Assembly (NCBI GenBank): GCA_021323595.1
Contig: JAJPKR010000058.1
Coordinates: 1 to 58,986, forward strand
Source of the DNA: Terriglobia bacterium
Lineage (GTDB): Bacteria; Acidobacteriota; Terriglobia; Terriglobales; SCQP01
Direction of reading: 5' to 3'
Length of the DNA: 58,986 bases
Under the pieces are notes generated by a model. It ran no database searches. It saw only the letters and a program-made list of their open reading frames with translations, and was not told the origin of the DNA. The position numbers were made by a program, and so were the translations under genes. Shown here in pieces: positions 16,649 to 25,000 of the stretch (positions within the stretch are counted from its first letter, which is position 1; the number at the start of each line of letters is the position of its first letter).

Positions 16649-17872
16649 ATGCGAATTCTCTTCCTTGCCCTCGATTGTCCCTGGCCCGCCAACAATGGGC
16701 TGCGGCTGCGTACCGCCTCGGTGCTGCGCGCGTTGGCCGAAGGCGGCCACGATATCGCGTTTCTCGGCTTCAGCGCCGAGTCCGCCGTCGTGCCCGCGCA
16801 GTTGCGCGCCCTTTGCCCCGGCGCGCGCCTGTTGCCGTCGTCGGCGGCCAGCCTTTCCGGCGGATGGCGCCGCGGATTGCGGGCGGCGTTTGCGGGCGCG
16901 CCGTATTCCGCAGCGCGTTTCGCCTCCGCGGACGCGCGTGCGCACATCCTCGCGGCGCTGGAGACGGACCGCTTCGACGCCGTGATGGCGGACACGGTTT
17001 ATGCCGCGATCAATCTGCCCCGCATGCTGCCGGTTCCGCTCTTCATCAATGCCCACAACATCGAGTTCTTGATCTTGCGCCGGTTCGCCGCTCGCATGGT
17101 GCTGCACGACCCTCGTGCGATGGCCGCGGCGTGGGAGTGGCGCCGGCTGCGCGCTTGGGAGCAAGCGATGTGGCGGCGCGCCGATTTGATCGTCACTTGT
17201 TCCGAGCCGGATCGTGTTCGCGTCGCGCGCGCCGCGCCGGCGGCGTTGACCGCCGTCGTGCCCAACGCCATGGCCGTGGAGCCGCTCTTCCGCGCCGAGG
17301 AACGGGCCCAGACGGTGCTCTATTGCGGCGGCATGGATTGGTATCCCAACCGCGACGCCGTCCTATTTTTCAGCCGCCGGATCCTGCCGGGCATCCGTCG
17401 CCGCGTGCCCGGCGTTCGCCTGCTCGTGGCCGGGCGCCGCGGACCGGCGCGCTTTGAGCGGCAGTTGGCGAGCATCGCGGGCCTTGAGCGCCATTGTGAC
17501 GTGCCGGACATGCGGCCGCTTGTGGCCGGTGCTTGTGTCTCGGTTGTGCCCTTGCGCATCGGCAGCGGCACGCGGTTGAAGATCATCGAGGCCGCCGCCC
17601 TCGGCAAGCCTATCGTGGCCACGCCGCTGGGTGCCGAGGGCCTTGAGTTTCGCCATCAGTTCGACATTCTGATTTCCGATCGGCCGGAGGATTTCGCGGA
17701 AAATGTTGCGATTCTCCTCCTGTGCCCGGGGTTGCGCGCCGCGCTGGGGCGCGCCGCCCGGGCGACCTTCGAGCGTTGCTATACCCAAGCGGCGGCGGCC
17801 CGTGCATTGCAAAGGGCGGTGGAACAGGCCATGAATTCTTGCCCCGGTCGCCCCCGCGCGTATGTGGCTTAG
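16649..17872 (+). CDS. Glycosyltransferase family 4, XrtA/PEP-CTERM-system type
   Basis: 407 aa. The N-terminus MRILFLALDCPWPANNGLRLR matches the start typical of exosortase-linked GT4 enzymes (stp1/TIGR03087-like, from memory). The C-terminal nucleotide-sugar domain shows VLYCGGMDWYPNRDAVLFF and GSGTRLKIIEAAALGKPIVATPLGAEGL (split here), including the conserved EAAALG helix. It begins 19 nt after the previous stop with GAAGG upstream. It probably acts on the same lipid-linked oligosaccharide as its neighbours. The family link supports calling the locus XrtA-type. Confidence 0.88.
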   Translation: MRILFLALDCPWPANNGLRLRTASVLRALAEGGHDIAFLGFSAESAVVPAQLRALCPGARLLPSSAASLSGGWRRGLRAAFAGAPYSAARFASADARAHILAALETDRFDAVMADTVYAAINLPRMLPVPLFINAHNIEFLILRRFAARMVLHDPRAMAAAWEWRRLRAWEQAMWRRADLIVTCSEPDRVRVARAAPAALTAVVPNAMAVEPLFRAEERAQTVLYCGGMDWYPNRDAVLFFSRRILPGIRRRVPGVRLLVAGRRGPARFERQLASIAGLERHCDVPDMRPLVAGACVSVVPLRIGSGTRLKIIEAAALGKPIVATPLGAEGLEFRHQFDILISDRPEDFAENVAILLLCPGLRAALGRAARATFERCYTQAAAARALQRAVEQAMNSCPGRPRAYVA

Positions 17873-17889
17873 CAAGCGAGGATTTGCCT

Positions 17890-19191
17890 GTGTTGATTTT
17901 TTATTTGTTGGTTTCTGGCATGCCGCTGGTGAATCAACCGCTGCTGTCGCATTTTGTCGAGCAGCTCACGATGATGAAGTACCTGGGCATTGCCGCCCTC
18001 GGTTACGCGTTCCTGCACCTGGCGCTCAAGCGTGCGGTGCCCGACGGCTGGTGGGGCTCGCTGGCGGTATTGCTGGCCGCCTTTTATGGCTGGGCGGCGG
18101 TCTCGTATGGGACCAAGGGCTTGCCGCAGCCCTGGCAGCTCAGCCCGTTTCTTTCCCTAACCTCGTTTGTGCTCTTGTTCCTGATCGTGCTGGCAGTCGT
18201 CGACACCGAAGACCGGCTGCGCTGGACGATTTACGTGGCTATCGGTTCCGTCGCGCTGGGCTCGGTGTACGTGGTGCGCGAATGGCTCGAGTTCCATGCC
18301 GTCTATAAGGATTTCCGCCCCGGCTACGTGGTGGGTGACGCCAACTACTTTACGCTCTCAGCCTTATTGTGCCTGCCGCTGGCGTATTTCATGTTGTTGG
18401 AGCGGCGGCCGGCCTGGGAGCGGATATTTCTCGGCTCCAGCATCTTGATCACCCTGGTGGCCGTCGCCTTGGCGGCGTCGCGGGGCGGCTTTCTCGGGCT
18501 GGTCGTGGCGTGTCTTTTCGTGGTGTGGCGCTCGCGGCATCGCCTGCGGAATACCGTGGCGATCTGCGGTCTCATGGTGCCGATTCTGGCGCTTGCGCCG
18601 ACGTCTTCCGTGCAGCGTCTCTTGCATCCCGACTACAGCGACATCGCTGCCGAACAGGACCGGTTAGTGGTGTGGCGCGCCGGCTTGCAGATGATCAAGG
18701 CGCATCCCTGGAGCGGAATCGGGCTCGGCAATTTCAAGCCGGAAGTGACGCGCTACGAGACCGGCCCCGACAAGGTTGACAGTCTGGCGCACAACACGTA
18801 CATCGGCACTGCGGCCGAGCTCGGAGTGCCCGGCTTGGGGTTGTTCGTGGCGCTGTTCGCCGACGCGTTTTTCTTGGCGGGCAGGGCAGTCCGGCTGGCC
18901 GCCGGCGAAGTCAGCATGCTGCGGCAAGCGGGGCTCGGCGTCCAAGCCGGATTATTAGGGGCCGCCGTGGGCATTTGCTTTCTCTCCGCGTCGACGCAGA
19001 AGCTCCTCTGGCTGATGCTGTTCTTGACACCCTGCATCGCCCGTCTCGCTCAGCTTCGCGAGCAAGCGCAACAAGAGGCGTTGGCGCGCGCGGTGGCGTT
19101 GCCCCGGCCGAGCGAGGCCGGCTTGGCGATAGCCGCGCCGGCGGGGACGCTTGGCGCCTGGGCGCGCGACCTCGGAGGGATCTTCCGATGA
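17890..19191 (+). CDS. O-antigen ligase/polymerase family membrane protein (Wzy/WaaL-like)
   Basis: 433 aa from GTG 17890, chosen because GCGAGGA lies 7-8 nt upstream; an open frame extends further left over the end of the GT4 gene but has no better start. It has about ten to twelve hydrophobic helices. The Wzy_C region includes the SRGGFLGL motif and, in the large periplasmic loop, RLVVWRAGLQMIKAHPWSGIG, GLGNF and LAHNTYIGTAAELGV. These polymerise or ligate lipid-linked glycans at the periplasmic face. Exosortase loci of the XrtA type usually carry such a protein. It overlaps the glycosidase start by 4 nt. Confidence 0.87.
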   Translation: MLIFYLLVSGMPLVNQPLLSHFVEQLTMMKYLGIAALGYAFLHLALKRAVPDGWWGSLAVLLAAFYGWAAVSYGTKGLPQPWQLSPFLSLTSFVLLFLIVLAVVDTEDRLRWTIYVAIGSVALGSVYVVREWLEFHAVYKDFRPGYVVGDANYFTLSALLCLPLAYFMLLERRPAWERIFLGSSILITLVAVALAASRGGFLGLVVACLFVVWRSRHRLRNTVAICGLMVPILALAPTSSVQRLLHPDYSDIAAEQDRLVVWRAGLQMIKAHPWSGIGLGNFKPEVTRYETGPDKVDSLAHNTYIGTAAELGVPGLGLFVALFADAFFLAGRAVRLAAGEVSMLRQAGLGVQAGLLGAAVGICFLSASTQKLLWLMLFLTPCIARLAQLREQAQQEALARAVALPRPSEAGLAIAAPAGTLGAWARDLGGIFR

Positions 19192-20957
19192 GGCCGGCGC
19201 GAGCGCGGCTTGCCACGATCGCGTTGGCCACGGTTGCCCTGGCGCTGGTGGCGGCGGTCCCGCCTGCGGCCACAGAGATGCCGTCCACTTCGGATCGCGA
19301 TCTCTATGGCGGTATGAAGGCCGTCTCCTTGCCCGCGACGGGTTACTTCCACTTGCAAGAACTCGGCGGACGCTGGGTGCTGGTGAGCCCACAGGGCCAT
19401 CCGCTCTGGCTGCGCGCCGTGTATGGAGTCGACTCGCTCGACGGCGGCGTGATCGCGCAGGCCGCGCTTGCGCGCGAGTTCCACGGCAATCCCCAAGCGT
19501 TCGCCCGGCAGGCGGTCGGCCGCTTGATCCGCTGGGGCTTCAACGCCTTGGGCGGTTATGCGTCGAGCTATGCGCTGCCGGTGCCCACCTATTATCGTCC
19601 CGAAGGCAATTCAAAACGCCTCCCCTTCATCCGGCTTCTGAATATTTCCTGGTACGGCGCCATCGATGAGGGCCAGCTCGCGCCGGCGCCTTTCAAGACC
19701 CTGCTCGCGGGCGCCGTGGATCCCAACTTCTATCACGGTTGGATGGGCAACGTGCCCGACGTTTTCGATCCCAATTTCCCCATCTATGCCCGCAATCTCG
19801 CGGCCGACCGCGCCACCGCTGCGCGTCAGACCGTCTTCACGGCGCGCACGGCGCAAGGTGGCGACCCGCAGCCCAGCTTGGCGGCCTCGCCCTGGCTGCT
19901 GGGCACCACGCCCGACGATGCCGACGATCTTTTTGGTTTCGGTCCCGGGCCGGAGGCCGCGGGCTCGGATGGAGCGATTCATCCGAATCTCGGCTGGGTT
20001 GTCGCTGTGACCAAGCCGGAGCAGCGCGCGAACCACGAGGTCGGAGAAGTGATAGCGGGGGCGCGCACGATCCATTACAGCGATCCGGTGGTGTACGCCA
20101 AGCTCGCCTGGCGAAACATGCTGGAACGGAAATACCGCACCATTGCCGCCCTCAACGCCGCCTGGGGCAGCGATTACACGACCTTCGGCTCCGATGGCGG
20201 CTGGCCCGCCGGACGCGGCCTGTTGGACGAGAACGGGCGCCATCGCTGGATCGGCAACGATCCCTACCGGCTCTCAAAGACCGCTCCCGGCGTTCGTGCG
20301 GACATGAACGCATTCGTGGCATCCTACGCCGACCGCTATTTCGCCGTCGTCGCCGCCGCCATCCGGGCCGCGACGCCGCGGCAGCTGATCTTCAGCCCCG
20401 TGCTGGACTCGCACGGCGGCTTGACGCGCCCCGCCATCCTCCGCGCTGCCGCGCGCTACTGCGATGCCCTCCAAGTAGCGCCGGACCCGGCCCGTCCCGA
20501 GGTGGCCGCGCGCACCTACGCGCTGACCGCGAAGCCCCTCTTCGCCTGGCTGGGCGTGCGCGGCGACGCGGCTCCCGGCGCCGCCTCCGGCGAGTTCGCA
20601 GTGCCGCGAACGCAAGCCCAGCGCGGCCGCGATTATGCGCGTGATGTCGCCTGGCTGTTCTCCTTCCGAACCGCCGCCGGCGTCGCGCCGTTCTTCGGCC
20701 TCGATTGGTGGGAGTACATGGACAAAGTATCCGAGCACGCCAACTGGGGCCTGGTGAGCGCTGCGGACGTTCCCTACGACGGCCGCCAACCGCCCGCCTT
20801 CGCCCGGCAGCTTCGGCCCGATGGCGGCCCTGCCGCCGCCGCGGGTCCCGCCGCCGATTTTCTCGGTGCTGTCACTGCAGCCAACCAGGCCGTGGACCGG
20901 CAATTGTTGCAAGCGCTGCGGCGCGTTCGCCGCGGCCCAGGCGGGAAAGGAATCTAG
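19188..20957 (+). CDS. Exported TIM-barrel glycoside hydrolase-like protein
   Basis: 589 aa from ATG 19188 (GGAGGG 8 nt upstream). A Sec signal peptide (ATIALATVALALVAAVPPAAT) opens the protein. The body resembles clan GH-A/agarase-like hydrolases: a beta-strand lead-in (GGRWVLVSPQGHPLWLRAVYG), barrel elements (IRWGFNALGGY, LIFSPVLDSH) and the C-terminal DWWEYMDKVSEHANWGLVSA, which is the pattern seen near the last barrel strand. I cannot assign catalytic acids with certainty. A lyase or hydrolase inside an EPS operon usually trims polymer during export or clears misrouted chains in the periplasm. Confidence 0.7.
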   Translation: MRPARARLATIALATVALALVAAVPPAATEMPSTSDRDLYGGMKAVSLPATGYFHLQELGGRWVLVSPQGHPLWLRAVYGVDSLDGGVIAQAALAREFHGNPQAFARQAVGRLIRWGFNALGGYASSYALPVPTYYRPEGNSKRLPFIRLLNISWYGAIDEGQLAPAPFKTLLAGAVDPNFYHGWMGNVPDVFDPNFPIYARNLAADRATAARQTVFTARTAQGGDPQPSLAASPWLLGTTPDDADDLFGFGPGPEAAGSDGAIHPNLGWVVAVTKPEQRANHEVGEVIAGARTIHYSDPVVYAKLAWRNMLERKYRTIAALNAAWGSDYTTFGSDGGWPAGRGLLDENGRHRWIGNDPYRLSKTAPGVRADMNAFVASYADRYFAVVAAAIRAATPRQLIFSPVLDSHGGLTRPAILRAAARYCDALQVAPDPARPEVAARTYALTAKPLFAWLGVRGDAAPGAASGEFAVPRTQAQRGRDYARDVAWLFSFRTAAGVAPFFGLDWWEYMDKVSEHANWGLVSAADVPYDGRQPPAFARQLRPDGGPAAAAGPAADFLGAVTAANQAVDRQLLQALRRVRRGPGGKGI

Positions 20958-20963
20958 CCGGCC

Positions 20964-22466
20964 ATGGGACGCAGCATCCTCTCTAACTGGCTCGGTTTGG
21001 CGGTGAGCGGCATCGTGTCGTTTCTGCTGACGCCGCTGCTGATTCATCACCTGGGCGCGATGTATTTCGGCATGTGGGTGTTGGCTGCGTCGTTGCTCGA
21101 TTACTACGGCCTGCTCGATATCGGCATGCGCACGGCCCTCTTCCGCTTTATCGCGCGCTTTCACGGCGCCGAGCAGCGGGAAGAGCTCGATGCCACGCTG
21201 GCCACGGCCCTGGCGATGGCCGTCGTCGTGATCGTGCTGTTACTCCTCCTGCTTCCCCCCGCCGTGGCGCTGCTGCCTCGCTACTTCGCCGCCGGCGCCG
21301 CCGCGCCGGCGTTTCGCTGGACGCTCGCCCTGGTGGGCCTGACCCTAGCCGCTACCATGCCGGCGCGGGTCTTGGGAAGTTATCTGTGCGGTATCCGCCG
21401 CTTCGACCTGTATAACTGCGCCGGCATCGCGACGGTGTCGCTGCGCGGGCTGCTGATCGCTGCGGTGCTCTGGTCGGGCCGGGGCATCGTCGCCGTCGCC
21501 GCGGGCAGCCTGGTGGCGGCGTTAGTCTCGCTGGCTTTAAGCGCATGGCTTGTGCGCCGCGCCGATCGCCGCGCCCGCCCGAGCTGGCGCCGCGTCAGTT
21601 GGAGCCGTGCGCGGGAGCTCTTCGGCTACGGCGTCTTCGCGTTCATCAACGTATCCGGCGAATCGCTGCGTTCCTACACCGACGCCATCGTGATCGCGCG
21701 CCTGCTGACCTTGGCGCTGGTGACGCCCTTCAGCATCGCCACGCGCCTGATCGAGTATTTCAAGTCGGTCGTTTCCGCCGTCGGCGGGCCCTTGCTGGGC
21801 CGCATGAGCGAGCTCGAAGGGCGGGCCGAAAGCGATCGCCTGCGCCGATATTTCCTGCAAAGCACGAAGTATTTCGCGCTGGCCAGTTTTTGCCTCGGCG
21901 GATTCTTGCTGCTAGACGGCCGGCAGCTCATTTCCCTTTGGATTGGCCGGCAATATGCCTCCAGCTACTCGCTGCTGGCGGTGCTCACCGTCGGCTATAT
22001 CGCCGCCTTCGCGCAGTTGCCGTCGCAAATCGTCGTCTTCGCGCTGGCCCGCCACCGCTTCCTGGCCGGCCTGACCCTTTGTGAGGGGCTGGTCAATTTG
22101 GGGCTCAGCATTGTTTGGGCGCAGCGCTGGGGACTGATTGGCGTGGCGCTGGGCACCACGGTGCCGCTGCTGGCGGCCAAGCTGCTCGTTCAGCCTTGGT
22201 ACGCCCTGCGCGTAATCGGCGTCAGCGCCGGCGAATACTTGCGCGAAGCGCTGTTGCGCCCGCTCGCGGTGGCGGCGGTCTTCTTGCTGGCAGGATGGGC
22301 GATCACCACGCGCGCCTCCGCCATCGGCCCGTTTGCCGCTTCGCTAGGGGCCCAAGCCACCCTCTTTATCGCCCTTGTCTGGGCGCTTGCGTTGAGCGGC
22401 TCGGAACGGCATTTTCTCCGCGGCAACGGGCGCAGGCTCGCGGCCCAATTGTGGGTGGCCTCATGA
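20964..22466 (+). CDS. Wzx-like oligosaccharide flippase (MOP superfamily)
   Basis: 500 aa with about twelve membrane helices. The N-terminus SILSNWLGLAVSGIVSFLLTPLLIHHLG is the usual Wzx/RfbX opening (conserved N, P and GxxxFG-like YFGMWV region). No Walker or transferase motif is present. It should flip the undecaprenyl-linked repeat unit across the inner membrane, supplying the polymerase encoded two genes upstream. It starts 6 nt after the glycosidase stop and overlaps the next gene by 4 nt. Confidence 0.9.
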   Translation: MGRSILSNWLGLAVSGIVSFLLTPLLIHHLGAMYFGMWVLAASLLDYYGLLDIGMRTALFRFIARFHGAEQREELDATLATALAMAVVVIVLLLLLLPPAVALLPRYFAAGAAAPAFRWTLALVGLTLAATMPARVLGSYLCGIRRFDLYNCAGIATVSLRGLLIAAVLWSGRGIVAVAAGSLVAALVSLALSAWLVRRADRRARPSWRRVSWSRARELFGYGVFAFINVSGESLRSYTDAIVIARLLTLALVTPFSIATRLIEYFKSVVSAVGGPLLGRMSELEGRAESDRLRRYFLQSTKYFALASFCLGGFLLLDGRQLISLWIGRQYASSYSLLAVLTVGYIAAFAQLPSQIVVFALARHRFLAGLTLCEGLVNLGLSIVWAQRWGLIGVALGTTVPLLAAKLLVQPWYALRVIGVSAGEYLREALLRPLAVAAVFLLAGWAITTRASAIGPFAASLGAQATLFIALVWALALSGSERHFLRGNGRRLAAQLWVAS

Positions 22467-23473
22467 GTGCCCAGATGCAGCCGCAGGCGCTGGCGGCAAC
22501 GTCTCGGCTGCCGCTTAGTCAGGAGTCCGCCCGCACCGTTGACAGCGTTCGCGCCGCGGTCAGCATCTCGGTCATCATCCCGACCAAAGATCGGCCTGGC
22601 GAGCTCCTCGAAACGGTGGCGAGCCTGCTGGCGCAAACCGTTTCTCCCCTCGAGATTCTCATCGTCGATCAAAGCCAAGGCGAGGACTCCTGGCGCGCCG
22701 TTTCCGAGGGGTGGCCGAGCGCTACTTCGGTGCGGTTGCGGTATTTTCGCGAGCCGGCAATTCCCGGGGCCACGGCGGCGCGGAATTACGCCATGGACCG
22801 TGCTGAAGGCGAGATCTGGCTTTTCTTGGACGATGACGTGATCCTCGAGCCCGACTTTATCGCCGCCTTGCTTTGCGTTTACCGCGACTATCCCCGCGCT
22901 GATGGAGTCTCGGGAGTCATCACCAACTATCGTCCTCCCTCCTGGCGCTTTCGCCTCTGGCGGCGAATTTTCGAACGCGGACTTTTTCGCGACGACCGGC
23001 AGCCGATCTATTGGCGTGCTGACGCGCTTCGCCATTCCCCGCCGCTGCCGGTGACGCGCTTCGGCAGCGGCCTGATGAGCTTCCGCGCGGCGCGGGTCGC
23101 CCATCATCGCTTCGATCCGTGTTTGCCGGGAGTGCCGCGCGGCGAGGACGTGGATTTTTGTCTGGGGCTGGGCACCGGCGCGCGCCTGCTGATCGCACCC
23201 GGAGCGCGGCTGGCGCACAAGGGCGGGAACGTGGCGCGGATTCCCGCCGCTTGGCTCACGGCGGAAATGCGTGGCGCCCGCTACCTGTACGGTCGGCATC
23301 GGTGTCGCCACCGCGCGGCCGCGCTCGCCCTAGCCTGGCTGTTCATTGGCTACGCGCTTCTGGCCGTGGCGGAGTGCGGGCGCGCGCGTTCGTTCGTCGG
23401 CCTGCGTGCCTACATCGCCGGGTGGCGCGGCCCCGGCCCCGCCGGCCCGGTGGGGAGGCGCCTCGCATTATGA
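22463..23473 (+). CDS. Glycosyltransferase family 2
   Basis: 336 aa from ATG 22463 (ATGA overlap with the flippase stop). GT-A domain: SVIIPTKDRPGELLETVASL, LIVDQSQGED, ARNYAMDRAEGEIWLFLDDD with a DDD metal site, and GEDVDFCLGLG as the catalytic-base region. One hydrophobic segment near the C-terminus (AAALALAWLFIGYALLAVA) may anchor it to the membrane. It probably adds a sugar to the repeat unit. Its stop overlaps the exosortase start by 4 nt. Confidence 0.9.
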   Translation: MSAQMQPQALAATSRLPLSQESARTVDSVRAAVSISVIIPTKDRPGELLETVASLLAQTVSPLEILIVDQSQGEDSWRAVSEGWPSATSVRLRYFREPAIPGATAARNYAMDRAEGEIWLFLDDDVILEPDFIAALLCVYRDYPRADGVSGVITNYRPPSWRFRLWRRIFERGLFRDDRQPIYWRADALRHSPPLPVTRFGSGLMSFRAARVAHHRFDPCLPGVPRGEDVDFCLGLGTGARLLIAPGARLAHKGGNVARIPAAWLTAEMRGARYLYGRHRCRHRAAALALAWLFIGYALLAVAECGRARSFVGLRAYIAGWRGPGPAGPVGRRLAL

Positions 23474-24348
23474 GTGTTCTCGATCAAATCGTTGCGCCGC
23501 CGGTTCCGGCGCGCCGCCGGCTGCTGTGGCCTTGGCTTCTCCTCGGCGGGCTGGTCTGCGCGCTCTATGCGCCCGTCTTGACTCGCTTGGTCAATCAATG
23601 GTGGACCGATCCGAACTATGGCCACGGTTTCTTGGTGCCGTTACTGTCGGGCTTCGTCGTTTGGCGGACCCGCTCCGAATGGGAGCGCCTGCCTTTGCGG
23701 CCGCGTTGGAGCGGCGCGATGCTCATGCTCGCCGCTCTGGCGTTGCTTGCTGCCGGGACCTTGGCCGCCGAGCTGTTCTTGAGCCGGGTCTCGTTGCTGG
23801 TCTTGCTGGCGGGAATGGTGGTTTTCTTTGCCGGCTGGCGCTTCCTGCGCGCCTGGAGCTTCCCCTTCGGTTTTCTGTTCTTCATGATTCCGTTGCCGGC
23901 GATCATTTATTACCAGATCACTTTTCCGCTGCAGTTGATCGCCTCTCGCGTGGCTGGACTGGGGTTGGACCTGCTCCAGGTTCCCGCCCTGCGCGAAGGC
24001 AATTTGATCGTTTTGCCCAATTACACGCTGGCGGTCGCCGAAGCTTGTAGCGGCATTCGCTCGCTTCTCTCGCTGCTGGCGCTCGCCGTCGCTTATGGCT
24101 ATTTGGCCGAATCGCGCGTGTGGAAGCGCATCGCCCTCGCGGTGGCAATGGTTCCGATCGCCATCTTCACCAACGCTCTCCGCATTGTGGGCACGGGTGT
24201 GATGACCTATGCCTTCGGACCGCGCTGGGCGGAAGGGTTCTTTCACGCCTTTTCCGGCTGGCTGATGTTCCTTGTCGCCTTCGCCCTCATGCTTGCCGTG
24301 CATCGCGTGCTGCGCTTCCGCCGGCGCCCGTGGGAGGGAACCGCATGA
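23470..24348 (+). CDS. Exosortase (XrtA/EpsH-like)
   Basis: 292 aa with about eight membrane helices. The family signatures are complete: the N-terminal DPNYGHGFLVPLLSGFVVW, the catalytic Cys193 in AEACSGIRSLL, Arg238 in FTNALRIVGTG and His259 in GFFHAFSGWLMF. Exosortases cleave the PEP-CTERM tail of exported proteins at the membrane and are thought to attach or release them with the co-produced polysaccharide. EpsI follows with a 4-nt overlap, and two PEP-CTERM substrates are encoded just downstream. Exact subtype (XrtA versus a related class) needs profile scoring. Confidence 0.95.
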   Translation: MSVLDQIVAPPVPARRRLLWPWLLLGGLVCALYAPVLTRLVNQWWTDPNYGHGFLVPLLSGFVVWRTRSEWERLPLRPRWSGAMLMLAALALLAAGTLAAELFLSRVSLLVLLAGMVVFFAGWRFLRAWSFPFGFLFFMIPLPAIIYYQITFPLQLIASRVAGLGLDLLQVPALREGNLIVLPNYTLAVAEACSGIRSLLSLLALAVAYGYLAESRVWKRIALAVAMVPIAIFTNALRIVGTGVMTYAFGPRWAEGFFHAFSGWLMFLVAFALMLAVHRVLRFRRRPWEGTA

Positions 24349-24986
24349 TGCCATTTCGTTCTCGAGTCGCCTTCGCCGCCTGCCTGTTGATGGGCGGCGT
24401 CGTGATGCTGCAAGCCTTGGGTCGCCGGGAAACGGTGCCGCCGCGCCAGCCGCTCAGCGGCTTTCCCGTCCGGCTGGGCCCTTGGACGGGGCGCAACGAG
24501 CCTTTGCCGGAACGCATCGTGCAGGCTGTCGGCGTCACCGACTACCTGAGCCGTGTCTATTGGGCTCAGCAAGAACCGGTGCAGCTCTACATTGGCTATT
24601 ACCGATCTCAGAGAACCGGCGACACGATTCATTCGCCCAAAAACTGTCTGCCCGGCGCCGGCTGGGCGCCGGTGCGCTCGGGCGACCTGGCGATTCCTAT
24701 TTCCGGCTTCCGCTCCATCGTCGTGAATGAATACGTCGTGGAAAAAGGCCTGTCTCGCGATCTGGTCCTTTATTGGTATCAGGCGCGCGGGCGCGCGGTG
24801 GCCAGCGAATATTGGGCCAAGCTTTGGATGATCGAAGGCGCATTGCGCGAGAACCGCACCGATGGCGCCTTGGTCCGGGTTTGGACCCCCATCGAGCGGA
24901 GCGAGGGCCTCGCCGCCGCGCGTGCGCGCGCCGTTGCTTTCACTCGGCTCGTTTACCCCCGGCTTTCCCGCTTCATTCCGAATTAG
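24345..24986 (+). CDS. epsI: EpsI family exosortase-associated protein
   Basis: 213 aa. A single N-terminal membrane segment (VAFAACLLMGGVVMLQAL) is followed by the EpsI (DUF3485) domain: FPVRLGPWTGRNEPLP, VQLYIGYYRSQRTGD and the strongly conserved IHSPKNCLPGAGW with His96 and Cys101. It is probably periplasmic and anchored. The family is found fused to or beside exosortases, and the conserved Cys/His suggests catalysis, but the reaction is unproven. Overlap with the exosortase gene is 4 nt (ATGA). Confidence 0.93.
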   Translation: MMPFRSRVAFAACLLMGGVVMLQALGRRETVPPRQPLSGFPVRLGPWTGRNEPLPERIVQAVGVTDYLSRVYWAQQEPVQLYIGYYRSQRTGDTIHSPKNCLPGAGWAPVRSGDLAIPISGFRSIVVNEYVVEKGLSRDLVLYWYQARGRAVASEYWAKLWMIEGALRENRTDGALVRVWTPIERSEGLAAARARAVAFTRLVYPRLSRFIPN

Positions 24987-25000
24987 TCATGGAGGTAGCA

